Below, in pieces: positions 1-6,708 of a DNA stretch of 14,148 nucleotides. The translations under genes were made by a program, and so were the position numbers. The notes below the pieces were generated by a model. It ran no database searches and had not been told where the DNA came from. It saw nothing but the letters and a program-made list of their open reading frames with translations. Numbering within the stretch: the first letter of the stretch is position 1; each line of letters begins with the position of its first letter. This DNA comes from Rhodocyclaceae bacterium (GTDB taxonomy: Bacteria; Pseudomonadota; Gammaproteobacteria; Burkholderiales; Rhodocyclaceae), in assembly GCA_025361105.1 (NCBI GenBank), contig JANYAW010000049.1, forward strand, positions 1 through 14,148, given 5' to 3'.

Positions 1-48
1 GCGCGTTTTTTGCGCGACCGCCTTGTCGCTGGTTGTTTTTGTTTGCAT
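1..48 (-). CDS. possible 5' end of a gene leaving the window (unidentified)
   Basis: On the minus strand an ATG at 48-46 opens a frame with no stop up to the window edge (16 codons: MQTKTTSDKAVAQKTR). It would be the next gene after the CoA-binding protein gene, in the same direction, with repeat copy 1 in the gap between them. There is no convincing Shine-Dalgarno sequence and 16 codons do not allow identification. The short, polar, Lys/Thr-rich start could be a real N-terminus or simply open sequence. I assign no function. Confidence 0.3.
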   Translation of the reverse strand, partial: MQTKTTSDKAVAQKTR

Positions 49-50
49 TT

Positions 51-71
51 GTTTTACCAGCACCAACTGGT
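51..71 (+). repeat. dispersed 26-nt repeat, copy 1 (partial)
   Basis: The 17 nt at 54-70 are identical to the 3' part of copy 3 at 4137-4162 (TTACCAGCACCAACTGG). Further 5' the match fades (GTTTT against GTGTT) and the ACGGC start is absent. The copy lies 17 nt beyond the stop codon of the minus-strand CoA-binding protein gene. CCAG and CTGG can pair around a 6-nt loop, and here an extra A-T pair extends the stem. Confidence 0.75.
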
Positions 72-87
72 GAGCTTGCACTAAAAA

Positions 88-513
88 CTATCGGCTACCA
101 CGCCGACCAACAAGCCACGCATGATCGAGCTTGGTGCAACGGTCAACCACCACGCGCAATCCTGCATCACTGGCGTGTTGCACGGCCTCATCGTTGATTA
201 CGCCAAGCTGCAGCCAAAGACACTTCGCGCCGATGCGCGTGGCGGCTTGCGCAATCGGCAGCACATCAGCGGAGTTGCGAAACACATCCACGATATCAAT
301 TGCCTGTGGAATCGCGTCCAGCGTTGGATAGCAAATCTGCCCGAGAATTTCACGCTGGCCGGGATTGACCGGAATTACCGTATATCCATTGGCCATGAGA
401 TAGCGCGCGACTTCGTTGCTCGGTCTTGCCGGATTGGGCGACATGCCGACCACAGCAATCGTTTTGCTCGACGACAAAACGTCGCGCAGATTTTCGGCAT
501 CATTGATGATCAT
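88..513 (-). CDS. CoA-binding domain protein (YccU-like)
   Basis: A 141-aa single-domain protein of the CoA_binding_2 / YccU family, a Rossmann fold related to the CoA-binding domain of succinyl-CoA synthetase alpha subunits. The glycine-containing nucleotide loop is at residues 20-33 (AVVGMSPNPARPSN), followed by VIPVNP at 46-51. The family's C-terminal Cys is in VDRCTK (C126). There are no signal peptide or membrane segments, so it is probably cytosolic. Its ATG lies 6 nt after the gluQ stop, with an SD-like AGTGAG overlapping that stop, so the two genes are almost certainly co-transcribed and perhaps translationally coupled. The physiological role of the family is not well established. A CoA-related sensing or binding function is inferred from the fold only. 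Confidence 0.85.
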   Translation of the reverse strand: MIINDAENLRDVLSSSKTIAVVGMSPNPARPSNEVARYLMANGYTVIPVNPGQREILGQICYPTLDAIPQAIDIVDVFRNSADVLPIAQAATRIGAKCLWLQLGVINDEAVQHASDAGLRVVVDRCTKLDHAWLVGRRGSR

Positions 514-519
514 GTTCGC

Positions 520-1461
520 TCACTTGTTCGGTCTATCTAGGGCATTGCAGGTTTGCGTCATGACGCGCGGCACGCTCGCCAAGGCCCAGTGCACACATGC
601 CCACTGCCAGATCTCGGCGACGCTTGCACGACGCAATCCGGCTGGTGGCGATTGCGCCAGAAATTGCAGCGCCGTCACTAACTCAGCCTCGGGATTGCGC
701 GTATCCAATGCAGTCGCACCGGTCTGTTTTGATAGCTTCTCACCCGCCGCATTCACGACGATTGGAATATGCGCGTAGCTAGGTGTTGTCAGTCCAAGAC
801 ATTTTTGCAAAAAAATTTGCCGTGCCGTCGAATGCAACAAATCCGCGCCACGCACTACGTGGGTGATGCCTGTCGCTGCATCATCAACCACCACCGCCAG
901 TTGATAGGCAAAAATATTATCCGCACGCAGTAGCACAAAATCGCCGACATCTTCGCACAGCGCGCTTTCGATTCGACCTTGTACCGCATCGGTAAATGAA
1001 ATCTGCGCATCGCCCACCGCAAGCCGCCAAGCGCGCGCAGATTTGCCTTGCGCCAGACCATTGCGGCAAGTGCCTGGGTACAAGCTGGCCCCGTCGATAG
1101 CGAGGCCGTGAATTTCCGCGTCGGCCAATTCGCGGCGCGTGCAGCTGCACGGAAACACGTCACCGGATCTGCACAATTGCTCAAGCGCCACCGCGTATGC
1201 AGCTGTGCGTTGACTCTGCCAAACCACCGCTCCATCCCATTCGAAACCGAAAATTTCCAGCGCTCGCAGAATTTCATCAGCGTTCGTTTGCGAGCAGCGC
1301 GGCGCATCAACATCTTCCATCCGCAGATGCCATTGCCCTTGATTGACACGCGCTTCGAGCGCTGAGGTCAAGGCTGCAACCAAGGAACCGAAATGTAGCG
1401 GCCCAGTCGGTGATGGCGCAAATCGGCCTCGGTAGGCGGGGGGAAATGTCGGTGCAAGCAT
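520..1461 (-). CDS. gluQ: glutamyl-Q tRNA(Asp) synthetase
   Basis: GluQRS activates glutamate and attaches it to the queuosine base at the wobble position of tRNA(Asp). It is a truncated GluRS paralogue without an anticodon-binding domain. Seen here: a class I N-terminus, RFAPSPTGPLHFGS (residues 13-26), with HFGS standing for HIGH; the zinc-site pattern C105-x-C107, Y128 and C132; and a KMSKS-like motif, EKLSKQ (241-246). The length of 313 aa agrees with the family and excludes full GluRS (about 470 aa). I chose the ATG at 1461. An in-frame GTG at 1470 would add three residues, and no clear SD decides between them. It is the first gene of a two-gene unit with the CoA-binding protein and is divergent from the thioredoxin gene. 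Confidence 0.93.
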   Translation of the reverse strand: MLAPTFPPAYRGRFAPSPTGPLHFGSLVAALTSALEARVNQGQWHLRMEDVDAPRCSQTNADEILRALEIFGFEWDGAVVWQSQRTAAYAVALEQLCRSGDVFPCSCTRRELADAEIHGLAIDGASLYPGTCRNGLAQGKSARAWRLAVGDAQISFTDAVQGRIESALCEDVGDFVLLRADNIFAYQLAVVVDDAATGITHVVRGADLLHSTARQIFLQKCLGLTTPSYAHIPIVVNAAGEKLSKQTGATALDTRNPEAELVTALQFLAQSPPAGLRRASVAEIWQWACVHWALASVPRVMTQTCNALDRPNK

Positions 1462-1539
1462 AGTCACCACGATACACGACCCGCCACGAAGGCAGCTTGG
1501 TCGCTAAAATGTCAGCTTCAATCGTCCGGCATTCAAATC

Positions 1540-1902
1540 ATGGCGACACGCGAACTCGAGGCAGCAAATTTTCAATCTACCATCACCGAAAACGATTTCG
1601 TCATCATCGACTTTTGGGCACCGTGGTGCGGTCCGTGTCGCTCGTTTGCACCAACTTTTGAAGCGATGTCCGGGCAACATCCCGATATCGTTTTCGCCAA
1701 AGTGAATACCGAGGTCGAACAACAAATCGCTGCCGCGTTCAACATCCGTTCGATCCCGACGCTGATGGTTTTCCGCGAACAAATCATCATCTACGCGGAA
1801 GCCGGCGCACTATCTGCCGGTGCTTTGGGGCAAGTGATTGCACAAGCGCAAGCGCTGGACATGGATCAAGTGCGCAATGAAATTGCGGCACAAGGTGTTT
1901 GA
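1540..1902 (+). CDS. thioredoxin family protein
   Basis: A 120-aa cytosolic thioredoxin. Residues 24-33 (DFWAPWCGPC) hold the canonical WCGPC redox active site (C30, C33), and the cis-proline loop is in SIPTLMVF. One thioredoxin domain fills the chain; there is no signal peptide and no second domain. It should act as a general dithiol-disulfide reductant, possibly fed by thioredoxin reductase encoded elsewhere. It is somewhat longer at the C-terminus (ending about residues 100-120, LDMDQVRNEIAAQGV) than E. coli TrxA (109 aa). Many betaproteobacteria carry such a second thioredoxin besides TrxA, and I cannot tell which one this is. The ATG has no obvious SD. The gene is divergent from gluQ across about 78 nt. 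Confidence 0.93.
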   Translation: MATRELEAANFQSTITENDFVIIDFWAPWCGPCRSFAPTFEAMSGQHPDIVFAKVNTEVEQQIAAAFNIRSIPTLMVFREQIIIYAEAGALSAGALGQVIAQAQALDMDQVRNEIAAQGV

Positions 1903-1964
1903 GTCGCATTGGGTTGCAATTAGGTCACCGAACATCAATTTGAAATTTTTGGTCTACAAAACGC

Positions 1965-2921
1965 ATGTTTAATACCTCGCCCAACGACACCGTCGCCAAT
2001 GCCGAAATCGAGCGAATTCGGGCGCTGTTCGACACGACATCGTCGAGCCTGATTTCGATTGTGGTTGGTGTCGCCTTGATTTTTTTGGTGCTGTGGTCAC
2101 CCGCCAGTGCACCAATGCTTAAGCCCTGGGCAGCTTTGATGATGAGCACAGCCGCCTTGCGTGGATGTTTGTGGCTAATGTTTCGCGCCAGCAATCTCGA
2201 TCTGACCACTGCCCGTCGTTGGGAATGGGCATATGCCTTGGCTATGTGTACCACCGGCATCACTTGGGGACTGCTCAGCGGACCGCTGTATCCGACCGTT
2301 CCTTTGGCACAGGCTTTCATTTTGGTGCTGACCATCGTCACCGCATTTAGCGGCGCAGTTTATGCGGCAACCAGCCGCCTTGCGTTTGCATTGTTTGTCG
2401 TACCAACCGTCGTACCTAGCCTGTTGCAATATGTGCTGAGCCAAGGCGAGAATTATTTCGTCCCGGGATTGGTAGCCTCTGCCGGATGCGTCATTGTGCT
2501 GATGAATGTGCATCTGGCGCTCTATCGTTTCGCGATCAAACAATTTCGACACAGCGCCGAAACTGAGGCACTGTTGGCTGAACAAGAGGCCATATTCCAA
2601 ACCGTCACTGCCGGAATTGCCATCGTGCGCAATGGCGTTGCCATCAAATGCAACACGCGGCTGGGCGAAATTCTCGGTCGCAGCCTGAAAGACATTCAGT
2701 CCACTGCGATGACCGAGATGCTGGCCAGCGCCGATGACGCAGACGCAGTTCGTTCAGCAGCCCAGGAGACTTTGAGGGATGGCAAACCATTTCAAGCACA
2801 GCTCCGCATGCGCCGTGGCAACGGCAGCGAGTTTTACGCCGACATATCCGGCCGACGAATGTCAAACAACCATCGCGGCGACGTGATTTGGTTGATTAGC
2901 GAGACCGGTACACAACAGTAG
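1965..2921 (+). CDS. integral membrane protein with C-terminal PAS domain, no output domain
   Basis: A 318-aa protein. Residues about 26-190 hold roughly six hydrophobic segments (near 26-45, 52-73, 87-107, 115-135, 137-159 and 166-190), like the membrane sensor regions of many diguanylate cyclases and histidine kinases. A short linker helix (about 191-208) leads into a PAS domain at about 205-316 (EQEAIFQTVTAGIAIVRNG, then IKCNTRLGEILGR). In this family such PAS domains usually precede GGDEF, EAL or kinase modules. Here the chain ends just after the PAS core (WLISETGTQQ), with two in-frame stops (TAG AAA TAG), and no room for a further domain before repeat copy 2 and the convergent dctP gene. 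It may be a sensor acting through a partner, or a truncated remnant. The ATG lacks a clear SD. Confidence 0.8.
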   Translation: MFNTSPNDTVANAEIERIRALFDTTSSSLISIVVGVALIFLVLWSPASAPMLKPWAALMMSTAALRGCLWLMFRASNLDLTTARRWEWAYALAMCTTGITWGLLSGPLYPTVPLAQAFILVLTIVTAFSGAVYAATSRLAFALFVVPTVVPSLLQYVLSQGENYFVPGLVASAGCVIVLMNVHLALYRFAIKQFRHSAETEALLAEQEAIFQTVTAGIAIVRNGVAIKCNTRLGEILGRSLKDIQSTAMTEMLASADDADAVRSAAQETLRDGKPFQAQLRMRRGNGSEFYADISGRRMSNNHRGDVIWLISETGTQQ

Positions 2922-2949
2922 AAATAGAAGTAAGCGGTCTGCTATCGCA

Positions 2950-2975
2950 ACGGCGTGTTGTCAGCACCAACTGGC
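2950..2975 (+). repeat. dispersed 26-nt repeat, copy 2
   Basis: It matches copy 3 at 24 of 26 positions (GT instead of AC at repeat positions 11-12). It sits between two convergent genes, 28 nt after the PAS gene stop and 53 nt after the dctP stop on the other strand. The CCAG/CTGG pairing seen in the other copies is reduced to CAG/CTG here. Confidence 0.88.
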
Positions 2976-3028
2976 TCACCAGCGGACGATGCCTCATCAA
3001 GACGGCATCAAGCAATCTTCATCGCCGT

Positions 3029-4045
3029 TCATTTCGGCACGACAAATTCTGCCGCCTTGTAAAACGCCTTGATGTTTTCACGCCCCAGACGATCTTCCAT
3101 TTGCGTGTGAACCGGCATCATTGCGCGTTTTAATTCTGCGAGCTCCGCTGCCGTGGGCACGTAAATTGTGCACTTGCCGCTGGCCTTGATTTTCTCTGCG
3201 GCATCACTTTCTTCGGCGGCGCCTAGCGCATTGGCGTAGGTCGTCGCGTCCTTCAGCGCGCCTTCAAGAATGCCACGAATATCCGCTGGCAATTCTTCCC
3301 AAAACTTTTTGTTGGCGACGATGCCGTATGCTTGATGGGTATGATGAGTAAGCGAAGCGTGCTTTTGCACTTCGTAAAATTTCTGCGTCCACACGTTGGA
3401 CAGCACAGTTTCGCCGCCGTCGACCACACCGGTCTGCAAGGACTGATACACCTCAGAGAACGATATGGTTTGCGGAATCACTTGCAATGCGCGCATTTGC
3501 GCTTCAATAACTTTGGAAGAGCCGACACGCATCTTCAAACCTTTATAGTCGGCCACAGTGTGCAAAGGTCTATTCGCGGTCATCATCCGGAATCCGGCAT
3601 CCCAATAGGCTAGGCCTTTTATGCCGCGCGATTCGAGTTTCTTCAGATAGCTTTGTCCGACGGGACCATCGGCGACTTTGCGAAATGACTCGATCGTCGG
3701 CGTGATAAATGGAAGATCAAACACTTCAAATTCCTTGAGTCCCATCGGACCGAATTTGGAAATCGACGGCGCGAGCATTTGCACCGATCCGATTTGCAGG
3801 GCTTCCAATTCTTCTTTGTCTTTATAGAGCTGGCTGTTTGGGAAAACATCCACCCGCACGCGGCCTTTGGTTCGCTCTTCGGCAAGCTTCTTGAATCGCT
3901 CAACGCCTTGCCCTTTGGGTGTGTCGGATGCCGCCACATGGCTGAATTTAATGACAATCGGTGTGTCTGCCGCGATTGCAATGAGTGGTGCGCACAAGCC
4001 AAGAATTCCAAGCAACTGAATCACGCGTGTGGAAAATGTTTTCAT
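3029..4045 (-). CDS. TRAP transporter solute-binding protein, DctP family
   Basis: A 338-aa periplasmic binding protein that captures a carboxylate-type substrate for a TRAP (sodium-driven) importer. Seen here: a signal peptide of about 25 residues (basic start, LLGILGLCAPLIAIA, cleavage near AIA-AD); the DctP pattern IKFSHVAASDTPKG (31-44); and GLKMRVGSS (169-177), whose R173 corresponds to the family's substrate-carboxylate arginine. GFR (151-153) and VDGGE (208-212) are other family positions. I chose the ATG at 4045 because GAGGA lies 8 nt upstream; a TTG at 4060 would put that SD inside the coding region. The membrane subunits DctQ and DctM are not beside it, so this is an orphan binding protein within the window. 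The substrate cannot be read from the sequence. Confidence 0.92.
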   Translation of the reverse strand: MKTFSTRVIQLLGILGLCAPLIAIAADTPIVIKFSHVAASDTPKGQGVERFKKLAEERTKGRVRVDVFPNSQLYKDKEELEALQIGSVQMLAPSISKFGPMGLKEFEVFDLPFITPTIESFRKVADGPVGQSYLKKLESRGIKGLAYWDAGFRMMTANRPLHTVADYKGLKMRVGSSKVIEAQMRALQVIPQTISFSEVYQSLQTGVVDGGETVLSNVWTQKFYEVQKHASLTHHTHQAYGIVANKKFWEELPADIRGILEGALKDATTYANALGAAEESDAAEKIKASGKCTIYVPTAAELAELKRAMMPVHTQMEDRLGRENIKAFYKAAEFVVPK

Positions 4046-4136
4046 ATTTTGCGTCCTCAAATGTTATTTTTATGCCGAGCGCACTCACGTGGCATCGTCA
4101 AATTATGCGCTAAACCGTGCTACACACACTAATGAC

Positions 4137-4162
4137 ACGGCGTGTTACCAGCACCAACTGGC
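4137..4162 (+). repeat. dispersed 26-nt repeat, copy 3
   Basis: This is the copy nearest the consensus: ACGGCGTGTT, then ACCAGCACCAACTGGC. It differs from the mutM copy at one position of 26. It begins 5 nt past the ychF stop codon (minus strand) and lies about 91 nt upstream of the dctP start, so it is in the 3' end of one transcript and the upstream region of another. Confidence 0.9.
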
Positions 4163-4167
4163 AAGTT

Positions 4168-5259
4168 TTAGACGTTGAACAAGAAATTCAAAACGTCGCC
4201 ATCCTTGACCACATATTCCTTGCCTTCGGCGCGCATTTTTCCGGCTTCTTTGGCACCGGATTCGCCTTTGTATGAAATGAAATCGTCGAAGGCAATCGTC
4301 TGCGCGCGGATGAAGCCTTTTTCAAAATCGGTGTGGATGACACCAGCCGCTTGCGGTGCGGTGTCGCCCGCGTGGATGGTCCAGGCGCGAACTTCTTTTA
4401 CTCCAGCGGTGAAATAAGTACGTAGCCCGAGCAGGCTATAACCCGCTCGTATCAAGCGATTCAAGCCCGGTTCGGCAAGACCTAAATCGGCAAGGAACAT
4501 CTGTTTTTCGTCGTCGTCCAAGTCGGCGATTTCGGCTTCAATCGCGGCACAGACGGCGACTACTTCGGCCTTTTCGTTTTGTGAATGTTGGCGCACGGTA
4601 TCCAAAAACGGATTGTTTTCAAAACCGCCTTCCATGACATTGGCGACATACAAAACCGGCTTAGCGGTGATGAAGCAAAACGGCTTGATGAGCGCCTTTT
4701 CTTCTTTCGACAAATCCAATGCGCGAATTGCTTTGGCCTGGTCGAGTTGAGCGAAACATTTTTCCAGCACCGCCACCAAAATCTTGCCGTCTTTGTCGCC
4801 ACTGCTGGCAAGTTTTCGATTCTTGTTCAGCACTTTTTCGACGACGCTCATGTCGGCCAGCGCAAGTTCCGTATCGATGATTTCGATGTCGCGCAGTGGG
4901 TCGACGTTGCCGGAAACATGAATCACGTTGTCGTCAGCAAAGCAGCGCACGACATGGACGATGGCATCGGTCTCGCGGATGTTGGCGAGGAACTGATTGC
5001 CCAAGCCTTCGCCTTTGCTCGCGCCGGCCACCAGACCCGCAATGTCGACGAATTCAACGATGGCCGGCTGGATTTTTTGCGGCTTGACGATGGCCGACAG
5101 CGCGGCGAGGCGCGCGTCAGGAACTTCGACGATGCCGACGTTAGGCTCGATGGTGCAAAAGGGATAATTTTCTGCCGCGATACCCGATTTGGTTAGCGCG
5201 TTAAACAGCGTAGATTTGCCAACGTTGGGCAGGCCAACAATGCCGCATTTGAGACTCAT
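4168..5259 (-). CDS. ychF: redox-regulated ATPase/GTPase YchF (OLA1 family)
   Basis: YchF is a universally conserved Obg-family P-loop NTPase that prefers ATP, binds ribosomes and is linked to stress responses and translation. The full family length, 363 aa, is present. Motifs: G1 loop GLPNVGKS (9-16); NYPFCT (31-36), the family's switch I; DIAGLVAGASKGEGLG (72-87), G2/G3; and NVME (207-210), the NxxE that replaces the NKxD guanine-specificity motif. A coiled-coil insertion lies around 125-195. A C-terminal TGS domain is at about 279-361 (RTYFTAGVKEVRAW to VKDGDVLNFLFNV). The start overlaps the pth stop by 4 nt (ATGA), giving translational coupling. pth-ychF adjacency is common in Proteobacteria. 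Confidence 0.97.
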   Translation of the reverse strand: MSLKCGIVGLPNVGKSTLFNALTKSGIAAENYPFCTIEPNVGIVEVPDARLAALSAIVKPQKIQPAIVEFVDIAGLVAGASKGEGLGNQFLANIRETDAIVHVVRCFADDNVIHVSGNVDPLRDIEIIDTELALADMSVVEKVLNKNRKLASSGDKDGKILVAVLEKCFAQLDQAKAIRALDLSKEEKALIKPFCFITAKPVLYVANVMEGGFENNPFLDTVRQHSQNEKAEVVAVCAAIEAEIADLDDDEKQMFLADLGLAEPGLNRLIRAGYSLLGLRTYFTAGVKEVRAWTIHAGDTAPQAAGVIHTDFEKGFIRAQTIAFDDFISYKGESGAKEAGKMRAEGKEYVVKDGDVLNFLFNV

Positions 5260-5873
5260 GGAAGTTCTTTCCGAATTTGGGTAACGGGTTTGGTATTGAG
5301 CAATTTCATTGCGGCTTCAAAATTACCTTCGGCAAGTTGCGGCCAACTTAACAGCGCACGATCAAGCGCTGTATCAATCTCAGTTTGCTCTTCGACGCGT
5401 GGCGCTTTGAGTACATAGTTCACGACTTCGTTGCGATCCCCCGGATGCCCGATGCCAACGCGCAAGCGCCAGTAGTCTTGAGTACCAAGTTGCGCGGTGA
5501 TGTCTTTGAGTCCGTTGTGTCCGCCCAAACCACCGCCAAAGCGTAATTGCAAACGACCCGGCGGTAAATCTAGCTCGTCATGCACGACCAACATTTCATT
5601 CGCGTCGATGCGATAAAACTGCATCAGATCACGCACCGGACCGCCGGAGCGATTCATGAAAGTTTGCGGCATCATCAACCACATGTTTTGCGCTTTGGCT
5701 TGGCCGACAATCGCTTTGAAACGCGTTTCGTGATTCAAGCTGACACCAATATCGCTGGCCAGTCGCGCACAAAACCAAAACCCGGCGTTGTGCCGGGTTT
5801 TGGCGTACTCGGCCCCGGGATTCCCGAGGCCGACGATCAAGCGCAAACGCGCAAGTTGTGGCGAGGCAGACAT
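5256..5873 (-). CDS. pth: peptidyl-tRNA hydrolase
   Basis: Pth releases tRNA from peptidyl-tRNAs that drop off the ribosome. It is a 205-aa cytosolic monomer, normal length plus about 8 extra N-terminal residues. Signature residues in order: GLGNPG (15-20, N18), TRHNAG (26-31, catalytic H28), MNRSG (73-77, N74), HDELDLPPG (98-106, D99) and GGHNGLK (117-123, N120). These correspond to E. coli N10, H20, N68, D93 and N114. It lies 29 nt after rplY and overlaps ychF by 4 nt. The rplY-pth-ychF order groups translation functions. Confidence 0.97.
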   Translation of the reverse strand: MSASPQLARLRLIVGLGNPGAEYAKTRHNAGFWFCARLASDIGVSLNHETRFKAIVGQAKAQNMWLMMPQTFMNRSGGPVRDLMQFYRIDANEMLVVHDELDLPPGRLQLRFGGGLGGHNGLKDITAQLGTQDYWRLRVGIGHPGDRNEVVNYVLKAPRVEEQTEIDTALDRALLSWPQLAEGNFEAAMKLLNTKPVTQIRKELP

Positions 5874-5902
5874 GCCAGCTGGCAGCGTGAGCTGCCGCTA
5901 GA

Positions 5903-6625
5903 TTACTTCTTGGCCGGTGCCTTGGCCGCTGCTGCGGGTGCAGCCTTGCCACCGGCCGCTGCGGCTGGCGCTGCTGCCTTACCGGTCGTGACCGGCGTAG
6001 CCGCCGCCGCTGCTGCTGCCGCTGCTGCCGCTTCTGCGTCGTCTTCAGTAGATTTGCCACCCTTGATAGTGATGGACGCGACCACGGAATCACTGATGCC
6101 GTGGTGATGTACGACTTCTACTCCCTTGGGCAGATTGAGTTCGCTGGTGTGCAGCGAATGACCCGCCACCATGTCTTTGAGGTCGACGGTGATAAATGCG
6201 GGCAGATCGGCCGGCAAGCATTTGACTTCGACTTCGTTCATCACATGCGAGACCAGACCACCTTGGGCTTTAACGCCCGGCGCGATGTCGCCGTTGATGA
6301 AGTGCAGCGGAATTTTCTTGTGCAACACTTTGCTCGCATCAACGCGCTGGAAATCCAGATGCAATACGACCGGGCGATAGGGATGACGTTGTACATCGCG
6401 CAGCAGGCAAAGCTCTTTCGCACCTTCGACGTTGATGGTCAACACAGACGCATGGAAGGCTTCTTTGCGTAGCAACTGGAACATCTCGTTGTGATCCATT
6501 GAGAGCGATTGTGGTGCAACGGCGTTGCCATAAAGAATGCCGGGGATGTTGCCGGTGTGACGTAGGCGGCGGCTCGCTCCGGTGCCCTGTCCGTCACGCT
6601 TGGTAGCGTTAAATTCAATTTTCAT
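5903..6625 (-). CDS. rplY: 50S ribosomal protein L25 (general stress protein CTC/TL5 type)
   Basis: L25 binds 5S rRNA in the central protuberance of the large subunit. The N-terminal 5S-binding domain is at about 1-92 (FNATKRDGQGTGASRRLR, then GNIPGILYG). The second beta-rich CTC/TL5 domain is at about 97-190 (KKIPLHFINGDIAPGVKAQG, ending in the HHHGISDSVVASITIKG region). A GGAG Shine-Dalgarno lies 5 nt before the ATG. The last 50 or so residues form a low-complexity Ala/Lys/Pro tail with an uninterrupted run of 11 alanines, so the protein (240 aa) is longer than the usual 200-215 aa. On the plus strand that tail reads as a GC-rich, imperfect triplet repeat near 5920-6035. Transcribed after prs, with a hairpin in the gap. 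Confidence 0.96.
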   Translation of the reverse strand: MKIEFNATKRDGQGTGASRRLRHTGNIPGILYGNAVAPQSLSMDHNEMFQLLRKEAFHASVLTINVEGAKELCLLRDVQRHPYRPVVLHLDFQRVDASKVLHKKIPLHFINGDIAPGVKAQGGLVSHVMNEVEVKCLPADLPAFITVDLKDMVAGHSLHTSELNLPKGVEVVHHHGISDSVVASITIKGGKSTEDDAEAAAAAAAAAAATPVTTGKAAAPAAAAGGKAAPAAAAKAPAKK

Positions 6626-6667
6626 GATGACTCCAATGTGTGATGCGATTTAAGTGCTGCTAGAAAT

Positions 6668-6689
6668 CCTCGTCCGCGACCAGACGAGG
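6668..6689 (-). terminator. hairpin between prs and rplY (weak terminator or attenuator)
   Basis: On the minus strand CCTCGTC pairs perfectly with GACGAGG around an 8-nt loop, followed by ATTTCT. The 7-bp GC-rich stem is clear. The following T-tract is short and broken, so full termination is doubtful. It starts about 20 nt after the prs stop and ends about 43 nt before the rplY start, where it could reduce read-through, protect the 3' end of prs mRNA, or be part of the rplY leader. Confidence 0.45.
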
Positions 6690-6708
6690 GGGTAAAAACT
6701 CCGTGAAT

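Noticed and set aside
4585..5196. Long plus-strand open frame of 203 codons opposite ychF
   Set aside because: It is antisense to a highly conserved gene with intact motifs, and its translation shows no recognisable domain. The same holds for the other open frames opposite gluQ, prs, rplY, the TPR gene and the peptidase.
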